From: Symsagittifera roscoffensis
Lineage: Eukaryota > Xenacoelomorpha > Acoela > Convolutidae
Assembly (NCBI RefSeq): GCF_963678635.1
Contig: NC_087062.1
Span: 48,954,552 to 49,014,551 of the forward strand
Length of the DNA stretch: 60,000 bases
Direction: 5' to 3'
Below the pieces are notes generated by a model. The model had not been told where the DNA came from. It saw nothing but the letters and a program-made list of their open reading frames with translations, and searched no databases. This document shows positions 1-10,752 of this stretch, piece after piece (position 1 is the stretch's first letter; each line of letters starts with the position of its first letter). The position numbers and the translations under genes are program-made.

Positions 1-659
1 GACCTTTTGTCAGTATCAATTTATCGCCACACAATTTATCAAGTCACTGCTTTGTTAAAATTAAACAATCTTTGATAAAAAGCAGTGATGATTCAGAAAC
101 AGATCAATAAAACTTAGTCTTAAAGAAAAAGACTTCCCCCAATCGGAACGATCCGAAAGAACAAAGCCCAGGACACAGTCTTCTCAAGTGGGTGTGTATT
201 TGCCTAATACACCCACCGAGGTCTCCTTTTAGGTGCCCCGCGATTGCCTGAGCTGTCCTATCAAGTGGCTCAAGGCAACCTCTGATCGAAAACTTCTAAA
301 GTCTATGAAAAAGCTCCCCCACACCCGGAACGCTCCAAGTGCACGAGAGCAGGGAACAACTTTTCTTCTCAAGTGAGTGCGTATTTGCCTAATACACTCA
401 CCGAGGTCTTCTTTTATTTGTTCCCGGATTGCCCGAACTTTCCTATTAATTAGCTCAAGGCAACCGCACAACCAAAATCACAATCAAAAAAAATTTTTTG
501 TTCGGGTACTTCTGATACACCCGATCTAGAATCCAAAGTTGATCACAAATTTCCGGGTCAAAATGGGCTCTTATGATCCTAATAAGCCCGCCTAATATCC
601 TAATATGATTTTAATTAAATGGATATTCTCCTTTTCCCAAATTGCCACAGAAGGTTTCC

Positions 660-1035
660 TCAAGCTTCCAACAAGGAGGGTTGCTAAGATGTTCAAGTCA
701 CTCCGGAGGGTTGTTAAGACACTTAGCCTACCTCGGAAGGTACCTTAATCACCCAAGTTACCTCGGAGGGTCCCCTTAAATTTACTAAGGAGGGTCAATA
801 AGATGCTTAATATGCTCCGGAGGGTTACTTCGGAGGGTACCTCCAAAATTTTCAAATTTCTGAAACTCACTTAGAAGGGTCTTCAATTAACTTCAGGAAG
901 CGTCAAAACAAGCTAAGTTCTCTACGGGGGGCTGTTTTTAACTTCTTTGGGTGATCTCGTGGAATTTTTCCACTAAGGAGGGTTGCTAAGGGGTTTAGCT
1001 GACTCCGGAGGGTTACTTCGGAGGGTTCCCCAAAA
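660..1035. repeat. GGAGGGT motif cluster in the LTR
   Basis: The heptamer GGAGGGT and near variants occur about ten times in 400 bp, usually as CTCCGGAGGGTT, CTTCGGAGGGT or ACTAAGGAGGGT, often in pairs 10-12 bp apart. Single copies recur at 1,174 and, on the other strand, at about 1,187 and 1,523. The same cluster is kept in the other LTR copies at 13,850-14,225 and 21,120-21,530. Confidence 0.8.
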
Positions 1036-1367
1036 ATCACGAAAAAGGTTATGTTACCGCGATAGAGTCTCTAAAAGCGGTCCACCTGAGTTAAAACTAG
1101 GTTGGCTGACACGGTCAACCTTCCCAGTTGGATAAAAAGGTGTTTTGATAAAATTTTCTGCCGCTCGGAGGGTTACCTGTAATTTGGACCCTCCGAACCA
1201 ACAAATTCTAAAAAAATTTTCTTTTCCGAGACTATCAACCCAAAAACGGTTGCGGTCCGGAAAAGTGGTTCAAAACGTCGACCTATTGTACCAAAATTAC
1301 CCCGATCGGATAACTAGTCTTTGAGAAATTGCCAAAAACGTGTTTGTCCAAATGGCCTTTTTTCACC

Positions 1368-1379
1368 ACCTATATAGGT
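1368..1379. promoter_or_regulatory. Conserved TATATA palindrome in the LTR (possible core promoter)
   Basis: ACCTATATAGGT is a perfect 12-bp palindrome containing TATATA. The identical 12-mer is kept at 14,539-14,550 and 21,846-21,857 in the other two long LTR copies, while neighbouring bases have diverged. A TATA element for LTR transcription is plausible, but its role is inferred. Confidence 0.4.
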
Positions 1380-3634
1380 TCTGAGAAACTTTTTCCGCAA
1401 TTCGTATCGAAAGTGCCTAAAAATAATTGAAACGAGCGTAGTAGCCCTGTACAGCACTGGAATAGTGCAAAAAAACGGATCAAAATTGGTTTGGAGACAA
1501 AAATTTGGCCAATAACTATCAAATTTGGACCCTCCGGTTCCTTCCTTTTCCAATCCTTAAGTCGTTAGCTCTATCCAAGGAGCCAATCGGAGGGTTACTC
1601 AAGAATTTTTCTAGTAACCGAGCACGTTATGCTAGCACGCTCCTAACGCAAAAAATTTTATTGCTCTAACTCTAAAAATTCAAAAACTCGATCCCCAAAA
1701 CAGATTGACAAAATTCAGAAAATTATCGAAATTTTGACCGAAAAATTTTGGTTTTTTCCAACTTCTGCTGAGTCTTTTCTCACGCGGTTTCTTTAGTTAG
1801 GGGGATCGAGCTACGTAGCTACTCCCTTTATAAAAGCTTTTTGTTGTTCGGAAAAGCTCGGATATCCAAAATTTGGGGGTCTACAATTTGATCGAAAATC
1901 GATGATTTTCGACAAAATTGGGTGTTTTTTTTGGGTCTAATTTAGGAGATAAGTAATATGTAATAAGGATAATAACCTAATAGTAGTCGTTAATGAATAG
2001 TACTATACCCTCCTCTGCACCAAAATACCCGAATTAAGACCCTTAACTCGGAAATTTGTAATCGATGGAGGGTACAATCGGACCGCGCCAATCGTGCCCC
2101 CCACCACTTAAGTTTTAATGAAATAGTACCCGAACGATAGTAAAATTGCTTCAACGATACCCAACAGTCTTTGCGGATGTTGTCCCTGATGTCCCTGTTG
2201 AGTGTGGAACACGTTGATCAGCTTGCCACTCTACCCTCCGGTCACCGGCCAAATCACCATTAACGTGCTTAAACACTCAAATTACACTCGAGGGAGGGTA
2301 TCCAACCCTTCACCAAAACACACAATCTTTCTATCAGAAACGATATAAATCAATCTGAAACAACAACAAATAGGAAGGTCAGATCACATCTCGTCCGGAA
2401 ATAACATATAAACTGTCACTATATGTTTTTTACTGTTTTTGGTCTTTTTTGGATTTTTTACTGTTTTTTGTACTTTTTTGTTTTCAAATAAATTTATTTT
2501 TGGCTTTTTCTTGGTTATACACTATTTTTGTTTGGTTTTACGCTTTCTCTTTAATTGTTTCTGGTCCCGGGACCTCGGGAGAAGCGGGTTCATGACTTCC
2601 CACCTAACCCTCCGGCCCCCGGAATTTTCGGTGTTAACTAAGTTAAAAAGCTAAATAGTACTGGACGGAGGGTACGCACCTTCCCCCCAGTACAATAACG
2701 GTCATTAAGGCCTCTACCTCGGGCTTACGCCGGAGCGGAGGGTTCTTCGCTGAAACGCTTGCTGATCATGATGGTCTTATGCCTTTGACAGGTCCACCCA
2801 GGAGCGCCATAAAAACGTCTATGTAACCTTCGCCCAAATACTACACAGCGACGGAGCGTAGAAAAAGTACTTATTAACGACTGGCAGGCGTCAGTTACCT
2901 TAATCCTACTCGTTTTTCACCGTCTCGACCTTGCCAGTTGATTTTCTGGTCTGTTTAGGGCAAAGTAAAAAGTTACCATTTTTAGGCCATCAGTCAAACG
3001 ACTTTTGATCAGCTTTCGTTTACATGCGAACACAACCACATAGCTGAGTCTCAGATCCTCAGACTACGTGATCGTCATTAAAAACACGGCTCGAACAACC
3101 TATTTTAATATGTTTTTGTGTGACATTTCTATATTAAATCCATTGGAGATGGGTTGACCCTTTCATGTTTCTAGCTACTCATATTCTAAAATATCAAGTT
3201 ACACCGGTGTTAATTTAAAGTTTCACGACATCCAAGCAGCTATACAGTCAGTTTTATACAGTCCTTTCACATAAAACAGTCTCTGGGGGACCAAGCCTCC
3301 GCTCCCGTGATATTCCTGCGATAACGCTCTTATCTCTTCTAATTTGCGTCCCGGGAGGGTTCCGTGGAATATTCCTTCCCCACTGAAGCTTCCTTCTCCA
3401 CTAATATCCGCTGACAAGTGTCTTATCATGCGTTGTTGCCACGATAAGAGGCTTCGTATTTTCCGTCTCTTGTACGAGTCTTTCACAATATCTGTCGTTG
3501 TTCTGATTTTCGTCACTTTTTGGCTCAAAATGGCCGTTTTTCGTATTTCTGAGAAATATCAACTTGAAAATCGAAATTTTAAAAATAGAAAGTTTCAGAA
3601 TACTTCGACCCTCCTTTCAAGCACTTTTTTGCTG

Positions 3635-4783
3635 TTAAGGCCTTTTCTCTCTGATTCGTGCTTCGTCGGAAGGTTGCGCTGTGCCATCTGGCAGAATGGC
3701 ACACTGGCCCACCTTCGCCATGTACAAGTCCTCTTTGAGGGTTATCTGCAGTTCATCAAGTTTCTTCTTCCGTTCGTCTCGTTCTCGTGCTATCGCCTTG
3801 TGTTCCTCCAACTTGGCACGCAACTCCTGCCAGTCTTTCTCCTTCTTATCCAAGGTCTCAATGATTTCCGAAGTCTGAATCTCCATTTCGCTCATCCTAA
3901 CTTTCTTCGGTGGAGGAGCTGCTGTTGGGGAATCTGCCGAATGTGATGGGCCCGGCCCATCACGTAATCGCTTGGCTCCAATGAGAGGCTGCATAAGCCG
4001 AACAGGTAGGGGCATCTCCCCTAGCCGGTGATCCCTCTGCTCGCCTAGTCCTGGTTCAAGAGCTATGTCGTGACCAGACAATTCTCCTCGTAGCAATGTC
4101 ATGAGTCTGTTTCGGCCTCTCTCGGCGGTCACGGACTCGGCGAAGGCTAACGTCAAGAATACTTCTGTGGGGCGGTCCCCGGGCCTTCTCTTCCCATTGT
4201 ACTAAGGAGTGCGACGGTGAACATCGCCAACTCGGGTCTTCTAGTGCGAAATTAGAATACACCAACCGTTGGTATATCACGTCTAGAGTCGTTTCTAGGC
4301 TCGTTGAGATGAAACCCATCAAGTCGTTAGTGTCATTCATGTTTCTTCGTAAAAGTTTCGTCTTTGTTTTCAATTCCAATTCAAATTCAATAAACAAGCG
4401 TGCAATCAATCACGATCTAGAAGACAAGTCACAACTTAGATTATTCTTTACGAGCTGTTTCATCTCCAAGATGAAACATCATTCACATCTTTTAAAAACA
4501 GTCAATTAAAGTTCTCTTTTTGTTCTTAGTTTAAAAGCTAGCACCAAGGTTGGTCGTCCACCTGCGATCTTGTCAAAGTAACTTGGTTGAGCGCTGTCAT
4601 CTTCCGTACCTGGAACAATCCAGGCTTCCATGACATAAACGCACATAAAACATAAACTAAAGATTGTCTTCTTCGAATCTGCAGGTAGATTATGGAGCCA
4701 TTCGAGTACTCGCAAATTCGTCTACTCTTGCCCGTGCATCTGTTCCATCTCAGGTTTGTCGATCCAGTCCTGTTCTGTGTCAA
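3635..4783 (-). pseudogene. Broken downstream ORF of the retrotransposon with a coiled-coil C-terminus
   Basis: Three overlapping minus-strand frames (4,506-4,783 and 4,506-4,715; 4,056-4,409; 3,635-4,156) look like one protein split by frameshifts. It lies after pol, in the env-like or accessory position. The last frame has a Pro/Ser-rich stretch followed by a strongly charged segment of about 55 residues, rich in Glu, Lys, Arg and Leu, of coiled-coil type (between about 3,720 and 3,890). I see no signal peptide or clear transmembrane segment that would make it an envelope protein. The final codons run into the LTR-homologous sequence and end in a stop at about 3,635. Function unknown. Confidence 0.55.
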
Positions 4784-4892
4784 TGACCAGGTCGATCTCT
4801 TGTGGCACCACTTCTTCGTCCAGGCCCACTATCGTGCCCATCACGTCGCTCAAAACTATTCTGTCTATGACGAAATCCTCGAAATAGGGGTT

Positions 4893-5252
4893 TTATTTCT
4901 TCTTGTTCTTTTTTCTGCCCTGGCGTGTTTCCATAGTGAAGGGAAGGTCAGGCTGTACACCTTTAACAACTTCAGTTTGCTGTGGGCAGTCCCAGTCTTC
5001 TTCGGTATATGGAAGGGTCTCGTCGTCAGCCTCCACTCGCTCGGTTAACTCCAGGTCCAGTGGCAGATCACAATCATCTAGCACTTCATTCCCGTCGTTT
5101 TGGCTGCGCGTGCCTCTCTCATTCACCTCGTAGGCAGGGTCCACTATCAAATAGTCCTCATCATGCGTGTCGGCCGGAATACACCAGTCCTCCGATGAGG
5201 CATTGTGTGGCTTGATGTTCTCGTAATGAGCTGCCGTCCGGTGCTCCACCAA
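4893..5252 (-). pseudogene. C-terminal tail of pol, after integrase
   Basis: A minus-strand frame of 119 codons begins inside the domain that follows the integrase core (motif HRTAAHYENIKPH). It continues into a long acidic tail rich in Asp and Glu and ends in a basic Arg/Lys cluster. The position directly after the integrase C-terminal domain and the acidic composition fit the extended tail of Cer1-type polyproteins. It is separated from the upstream integrase frame (5,300-5,566) by a frameshift. Confidence 0.6.
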
Positions 5253-5299
5253 TAAAAACGATCTCCTTGGCGCACTTCAGTTATTTGGAATAGACCACG

Positions 5300-6550
5300 T
5301 TATTTTTTAGCAATTTTTTGGTTAACTTTGTTGGAACTACCTCCTGGAACACCCAGGCATAGTCTCCGACTGAGTACGCGTTTGCATCCGCAGTCATCTG
5401 ATCTTCTTTTGTGTCTAATTTGAGCCTGTTGCGTGTTCCTCCTGCATAGATCATTAGGTTCCTGCTGTCTCCTGATCACATCACGCACGTACGTTTGCGG
5501 TGCTGTTTTTTTTCCTTCGTACTCAGGGTAGAAGAACGTTAATGGAAGGGTTCCGGTCAACATCATATGCCGGTTAAAATCATATGCGGGCTTATTCCGT
5601 GATGGAGTGTTCGGTGCTATTATTAGCTCTCATTACTTGCGGCAAGTGCTTATCCCAGTCGTCCATGTACCGTGAGCAACAAACCCTCAACATGGACACT
5701 AATTTGTAATTCTGTTTTTCGACCAGGCCATTCGTTTGTGAATGATAAGTGGTCGAGTGGGCCTGTGCCACCTGCGACCTCTTCGTTAACTACTTTGTGA
5801 GATCACCCACGAATGCTTTGCCATAGCTTGATTGGAATGTGATTGGGCAGCCGTGTCTCGCTATCCAAACAGTTATCAAGTGGTCACACGTTTCCTCCGC
5901 TGATGCTGTCATACAGGGAGCTGCTTCTGCGTATTTTGTGAAATGATCAACCATTACCGGCACTTGATTATAGCCCGTGGCCGTCATGCATATTTTCTGA
6001 TCATCAATTTGCACCACCTCATTGAATCCTGATGACTCTAATGACTGAAGAGGAAGTCTCAGCTTCCCGAGGTATTTCGCCTGCTGACATGAAAAGCATG
6101 CAGAGATCCACTTCTCACAGGCCTTCTTCAAGCCAGGACACTCAAACTGCTTGCGTTTGAAGGCCACAATCCCGTCTTCATTCAAGTGCTACAAAGTTCA
6201 AAGTTCAAGTCTTTTCTCTTTAAATAAAAATGCTTTAGGATCTTATAGCTGTCTTTTTTTAAATCGCATTTGTCAGGTAACCCGTTTTCGATCCATGTCT
6301 TTAGATTACTCGTCATCCTATCATTTCGCTGCGCCCTTAAAAGTTGCGACAGTCGTTACCTGGCTTTCAGATATGTCTTAATCACGTTTAGTTGTCCGCT
6401 AGTTATCTCCGGGGCATGGAAATCGTCCATCAACTTGACACACCTTATCTTTTTCATAGGTGTCACTTTTTGCACTGATGGTTCCAGGTTGGTATGGACG
6501 ACCGTAGCATGCTGAAGCAAGCTACTCGGACGTTTCGACACTGCTCTCAA
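5300..6550 (-). pseudogene. Integrase (rve) domain, broken
   Basis: The integrase is spread over frames at 6,356-6,550 (N-terminal part), 5,790-6,185 (zinc-binding end with CFSC, then the catalytic core) and 5,300-5,566 (C-terminal part). The first catalytic Asp is visible in VVQIDDQKI. The second is lost: the usual Ser-Asp-x-Gly block reads FQSSYGKAF here. After an in-frame stop just downstream of GDLTK the frame continues unmarked and contains NGLVEK, the block that carries the catalytic Glu. Further stops separate this from the C-terminal frame. The integrase would joins new cDNA to the chromosome; this copy cannot. Confidence 0.85.
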
Positions 6551-6791
6551 ATCGAGCTCAACTGCGGCATTATCAACTACCGTACCCTCATCATCGGGGT
6601 ATACCGGTCTCTGTCTGGACCTTGATGCATTTCTCTATCCAGCCCTCGCTGCTTCCATTCTGCTAGCAAAGAATGAATCGCGACTTCCGAGACATCGGAA
6701 TTGGATGTAGCTTCTGACACTTTCTCCCAAGATTGAGACTGCGAGTCATCACTTGAGCTGATAGATTCTGCATCATCGTCTTCTGATTTGC

Positions 6792-7103
6792 TTATGATGT
6801 TTCTCTACTCACCGGGCAAAAACTCTGTTCCTTGGTCGCTCCGAAGTCGGCTCTCCGGACGACATTTTTCGACATTGTCTCCCCGGATAAGTTGTCCTGT
6901 CCGGGCCCGAAGGTGCATGACTCCCCGGACAATGTCTCGTCTCCGGATGAACAATCCGAGCTCGGCTCGTACTCCTCCTTCGTTTCAGTGAACTGGAATT
7001 TTCTCGTTACGCTGGATCTTAGTTCAACAACAACCTCCTGAACGAACTCAGAAGGACATATTTTGGAATCGAACTCACTAACTGATTCACTATCGATCGG
7101 CAA
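6792..7103 (-). pseudogene. Acidic linker between RNase H and integrase
   Basis: The 103-codon minus-strand frame lies between the RNase H frame (ending 7,398) and the integrase. It is Ser, Glu and Asp rich with no recognisable domain. It contains a locally repeated TCCCCGGAC or TCTCCGG-type sequence between about 6,850 and 6,950. This is most likely the spacer region of the pol polyprotein. No function is assigned. Confidence 0.4.
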
Positions 7104-7397
7104 TCCAGTTCAACGTCCCGACTCCGAATGACTACTTCGTCTCTTTTCCGTTCTTTCTGTGATTGTCAACCTCTGCATGGTCTCCATCCATTCATGGTCA
7201 TGTCTTTCAACCTCTCTGTCAAGTAGGTCACGAAGTTTCCTCATGGCATCTGGTGCTACGTTCACCGTCCTATTTAGGAGGGCTATGCTGTTGATACCCA
7301 GCCGGGTAAGTTCTTAGCAAATCCAACGGTACCGGATCACACTTCGCCAAAACTTTTATCTCAGCAGCCGTCTCCACGGGAAGTTCTGGGTGTCCTG

Positions 7398-8081
7398 TTA
7401 TGGGATGCCCAGACTTATCGAACCACCTGGTGAGTGGCAGCTTGTCATACGTCTCTTGATTTCAGCCTGGTTAGCTTGCTTCTCTTCTAATCGCTCATAG
7501 AACTCTGTCTTTTTGCTGAGGCTCTCGGAATTCTGTTGCTTGTCACGGGTTGGATGCCTTATGATTGTGTGATAGCCATCCAGACGCACGATCCACCGAC
7601 CGATATAGCCTTGTTCCATCGAAAAAGTCTTTAGCCAAGCAAGAGCTCGGTTGTCCACGCACAACTTGAAGGGAGCGCCCCTTAAGTAGGCTCTGTAATT
7701 TTCACCGAAAGTGGTCACTGCGAACATCTACGCCTTTGGTGCACCGTACTTCATTTCAGTGTTGCTCAGGAATTTACTTCCGTAAGCTATTGGTCTGAGA
7801 ACAGTCCTCCCGTTCAACTCTTTCTCTTGGTGAAGTATGCCCGATATCGCAACTACTGATGCGTCTGTATCTAATAAAAACATCCCCTTTTCTGTCGGCA
7901 TGCCAAGGACCGGAGCCTCGCAAAGTTCACGCTTCATGTTCTCAAAGGAAACTTGAGCCTCGTCAGTAGAGCTGAATTTCTTACCCTTATTTCCCACCAA
8001 TTGCTGCATGGGGTATATCTTGTCAGCATACCCTTTGATAAACTCTCGGTAATAATTAACGAATCCGAGAAAGCTCATCAA
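7398..8081 (-). pseudogene. RT connection and RNase H domain, split by one nonsense codon
   Basis: Two minus-strand frames in the same phase (7,728-8,081 and 7,398-7,727) are separated only by a TAG at 7,728-7,730. The first begins with the RT connection motif FLGFVNYYREF and carries the first RNase H acidic block (LLDTDAS). The second has CVDNRALAWL, which carries a later catalytic Asp, and ends past a HPTRDKQQNSESLSKK block. The fold and motifs are those of gypsy-type RNase H, which removes the RNA template during reverse transcription. The single stop suggests decay rather than recoding. Confidence 0.88.
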
Positions 8082-8280
8082 TTAAGTGTCGGTCTTCAGT
8101 GGTTTCCAAGTCAATACTGCTTCAACCGCTTCAGGATATGGTCTCACTCCGTGTTTATCTACTAGACGGCCCAGATACTTGATTGAGTCTCTCAGGATTT
8201 CGCACTGGAAGGTTTGCATTTCAGGCCAGCCTAATTCATGCAAGTGAAGATTTCGTCTAGTCTATCTATATGGTCCTCCA

Positions 8281-8770
8281 GTGTTGGTGTACCACCACGT
8301 CATCAACGTAACACATTATGTATGAGGTTGCCATACATCTTGGTCGCATTCGTGAGTGCCTGGGCCATTAACCGTTGGCTTGTGGCCGTCGCATTGCATA
8401 GTCCAAACGGCATTCTTTTCCACTGGAACAACCCCAGTTTACACGCGAAGCCCGTTTTCTGTCGATCCTGTTTTCTGAGGGGCACTTGCCAGAACGCAGA
8501 GCCCAAATCCAACGTCGTGAAGAAATTCGCGTCTCCCAACTTGGAGAGGCTCTCGTCGATGCGGGGAATCGAGTATGCGTCCTTTATCGTTACCGCGTTC
8601 AAGTAACTGAAGTCACAACAAAACCTAAGTTGCCCCTTCTTTTTTGCCATGACCACACCGCAAGCCCACGGGGACTTCGACGGTTCAATCATGTCGTATT
8701 TCATTAACATTTCAATCTCTTTCCGGCATGCGTCCGATTTTTGTGGGGTCATTCTCCTAGCTCCCTCCAT
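8281..8770 (-). pseudogene. Reverse transcriptase domain, frameshifted before the catalytic YVDD
   Basis: The 155-codon minus-strand frame 8,303-8,770 carries RT blocks 1-4: the FCCDFSYLNAVT region, the catalytic Asp in TTLDLGSAFWQV, and RMPFGLCNATA. The expected YVDD active-site box is present at 8,299-8,310 but in another frame, so a small indel lies around 8,310-8,330. The stretch from 8,280 down to the RNase H frame at 8,081 shows no long frame and probably holds more frameshifts. The domain is of Ty3/gypsy type. Upstream, 8,811-9,017 is a short in-order frame that links protease to RT. Confidence 0.9.
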
Positions 8771-9001
8771 ATGAGGTGCCGAGTCTCATGTTCTACAAAA
8801 TTTCAGCAGCCTATATCAGCCTCATGCTTCGAAAAACGTTCATATTCAATACGACTCTGAGCGAGTCCGGCACCTTATCTAATATTTTGCCTTTCAGGTG
8901 CTCTATCTCAGGTAGGACCGGCTTGTCCGAAGCTAGTTCTATTTCTGTTGGTCTCTCAGGAAAATTCGAGCAACTAGACAGCAAATCGTCTGTCTCCGAC
9001 T

Positions 9002-9783
9002 TCATTGAAAACAGCATTTTAAAAGACTTCGATTTCCTTTTCCTCTTTCATATGCATTCTTGGTTGGCGTGTAAAGCACGTTCAGTACTTTGTATTTCTT
9101 GAAGTTCTCCACACTCTGATATTCTGTGCTCAGAGGCAAGGCGTAACCAAGTTTCTTCCCTCGTTGTATCGTCAACGTTGTTGCCTCTGTGTTAAACAAC
9201 CCACTCACACACATTCCGCTCTGAGTGAGTGAGAAGTTTCTTCCTAAAATAGCTGAGCTTCTGCTGTTTGGGTTGGGGACCAGGAACACCTGTCTGTCGT
9301 TAATAAGCTCATTCAGGTTCCTCATCCTAATTTTCACTATTAAAGCCTGATTTGGTTTTAACCTAACCTTCCGATCTAGGAAAATTGGTACCTTTGATTG
9401 GTTAATCAGGATTTTAGTATTTCGTTTCTTTTCATACTTTCTATCTGGGTCCTTGATTCTTATCAACCCGTTGTTGAGATCAACCGTGACATCGAAGCTA
9501 CGCACAAAATCTCGTCCTAGGATAAACTGGTCGGACTTGTTAACATTTTCGACGACCAGGAAACTCATCCAGAGATGTCTCTCATTCCAGTCACGTATAT
9601 TGCACCCTGATTAGCCGCTGCCAGTCTGATTTTATTCGGAATCAGATCCGACCTATCGAAACCCATGTCCACTGCTCCGGTTTCTAATAGTCCCTTCACG
9701 AAGAGTTTTCTGCCCTGCACGTCTACTACATGCGCGGCCAGATCGGCTTCACAGCAGATGTGGACCGCGTCCGGTTCAAGCAT
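9002..9783 (-). pseudogene. Aspartic protease, catalytic Asp changed and frameshifted
   Basis: The minus-strand frame 9,565-9,783 contains GLLETGAVDMGF, the position of the retropepsin Asp-Thr-Gly active site, here Glu-Thr-Gly. It also has the downstream LAAANQGAIYVTG strand. The following frame (9,002-9,568) overlaps its stop in a different phase and holds the flap-distal motif FILGRDFV, then about 140 residues of spacer before RT. The enzyme would cut the gag-pol polyprotein. The Asp to Glu change together with the frameshift implies an inactive protease. Confidence 0.85.
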
Positions 9784-9908
9784 GGCATTGTGTCCGAGTC
9801 GTCGTACCTTAAGCTCTTCTCGGCCGATGTAGATCCGGCCTACTTGGTCACTTGCATTCCGCGTAAATGTTTATACCGTCCACATTCATCAGAATTGGAT
9901 ATGGGCCA

Positions 9909-10540
9909 TTAGACTTCGATGTAATGTCCATCTACTTTCATTAGTCTCGGGCCACGTGTTGTGAGTAACGCTCTCACGGCCCTAGAATTCAACTTGGGAT
10001 CTTTTTGTCGCAGGTAGTCCGCGTAGATGTCCAGGTGTACTGACATGATCTCTGATGGTTCGCTCAAGTTCTTCACCACCTGATGGCCTGCGATCGATAT
10101 GATCGACATTATCTTTATCCCATCTCTTGTCAGGCCGAAGGTCTTCCCCGAGATGAAATTCAACTTTAGACCCTGCTTTTTGGGTTCCTGGTTATCTTCT
10201 TCTTTCACTGTTTTTCCTAGAATGTCAAGTTTCTCGTGCAACTCTGTGTTTTCCAACTCTGACCTTACCCTCTGCTCAACCTCTTTAGTGGCCAATTCTT
10301 GCTGAGCATTCTGTAGAGCGGTCCGTGCCGCTAGTCCAAAATCTAGTTTGAAGGCACTAGCTGACTCTGTCTCCAGACTCGAGGCAATCGCATCATCAGG
10401 TAAGGTCTTCGCCTTTGGGTCGTGAATTTGCCTTGCGTAACCTCCTTCTTCCGACACTCGGCCTCGTTCATTAGGCGTGCTCGACTAGCCTTGACCCCTG
10501 AAAGTGCCTCTTTATGGCGGGGATGCCTCGCGTCCACCAC
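9909..10540 (-). pseudogene. Gag-pol junction region with coiled coil
   Basis: Two overlapping minus-strand frames (9,909-10,457, 182 codons; 10,343-10,540) lie between the zinc knuckle and the protease. The long one has an alanine and glutamate rich helical stretch with coiled-coil character (roughly residues 35-95), followed by a more globular part ending in a stop at 9,909. No enzyme motif is seen. It is probably the nucleocapsid-to-protease spacer of the polyprotein. Confidence 0.5.
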
Positions 10541-10551
10541 TGCATTCCAGA

Positions 10552-10734
10552 TTAGAGTGCATCTCCGACCGTATTCATTATGAGTCCTCTCACATATTCT
10601 TCGTGGTCCTCGTCGGTTGCATCAACGTCGTCAAGAAAGTAACCTATCGCTGTCATATTTTGCTTATAAGCAGAGAAGAATGAAACGTCATGGTCCATCA
10701 AACCACAATTCGCACATGAACTCCTCTTATCCAT
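10552..10734 (-). pseudogene. Gag zinc knuckle (nucleocapsid), last Cys lost
   Basis: The frame is in phase with the capsid frame upstream and is separated from it by a TAG at about 10,753. It carries CANCGLMDHDVSFF. This matches the CX2CX4HX4C knuckle except that the last Cys is Phe, a change explained by one base. An acidic stretch (DDVDATDEDHEEY) follows. Knuckles of this kind bind the element's RNA in the nucleocapsid. Confidence 0.75.
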
Positions 10735-10752
10735 GTCATCACGGGGTCTATA

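Larger units (their letters stand above)
1..3686 (-). repeat. Long terminal repeat, distal (3') copy, cut by the window edge
   Basis: The stretch is homologous over its whole length to 13,160-16,641 and 20,460-24,083. The first base of the window already aligns near 13,181, so the repeat continues to the left. In the element's sense (minus strand) the shared sequence starts with TGGCACAG at 3,686, giving a TG start as expected for an LTR. No polypurine tract is visible just upstream, and the last codons of the preceding ORF run into the repeat, so the boundary is not certain. Short open frames inside it look like chance frames. It contains the GGAGGGT-rich array and a conserved TATATA palindrome, listed separately. 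Confidence 0.72.

Noticed and set aside
660-1035. CRISPR-like array in the GGAGGGT cluster
   Set aside because: The motifs are short, irregularly spaced and part of an LTR in a eukaryotic context.
3344-3946. 200-codon plus-strand frame
   Set aside because: It is antisense to the retrotransposon's downstream ORF and LTR, has low-complexity composition, and does not recur in the other LTR copies.
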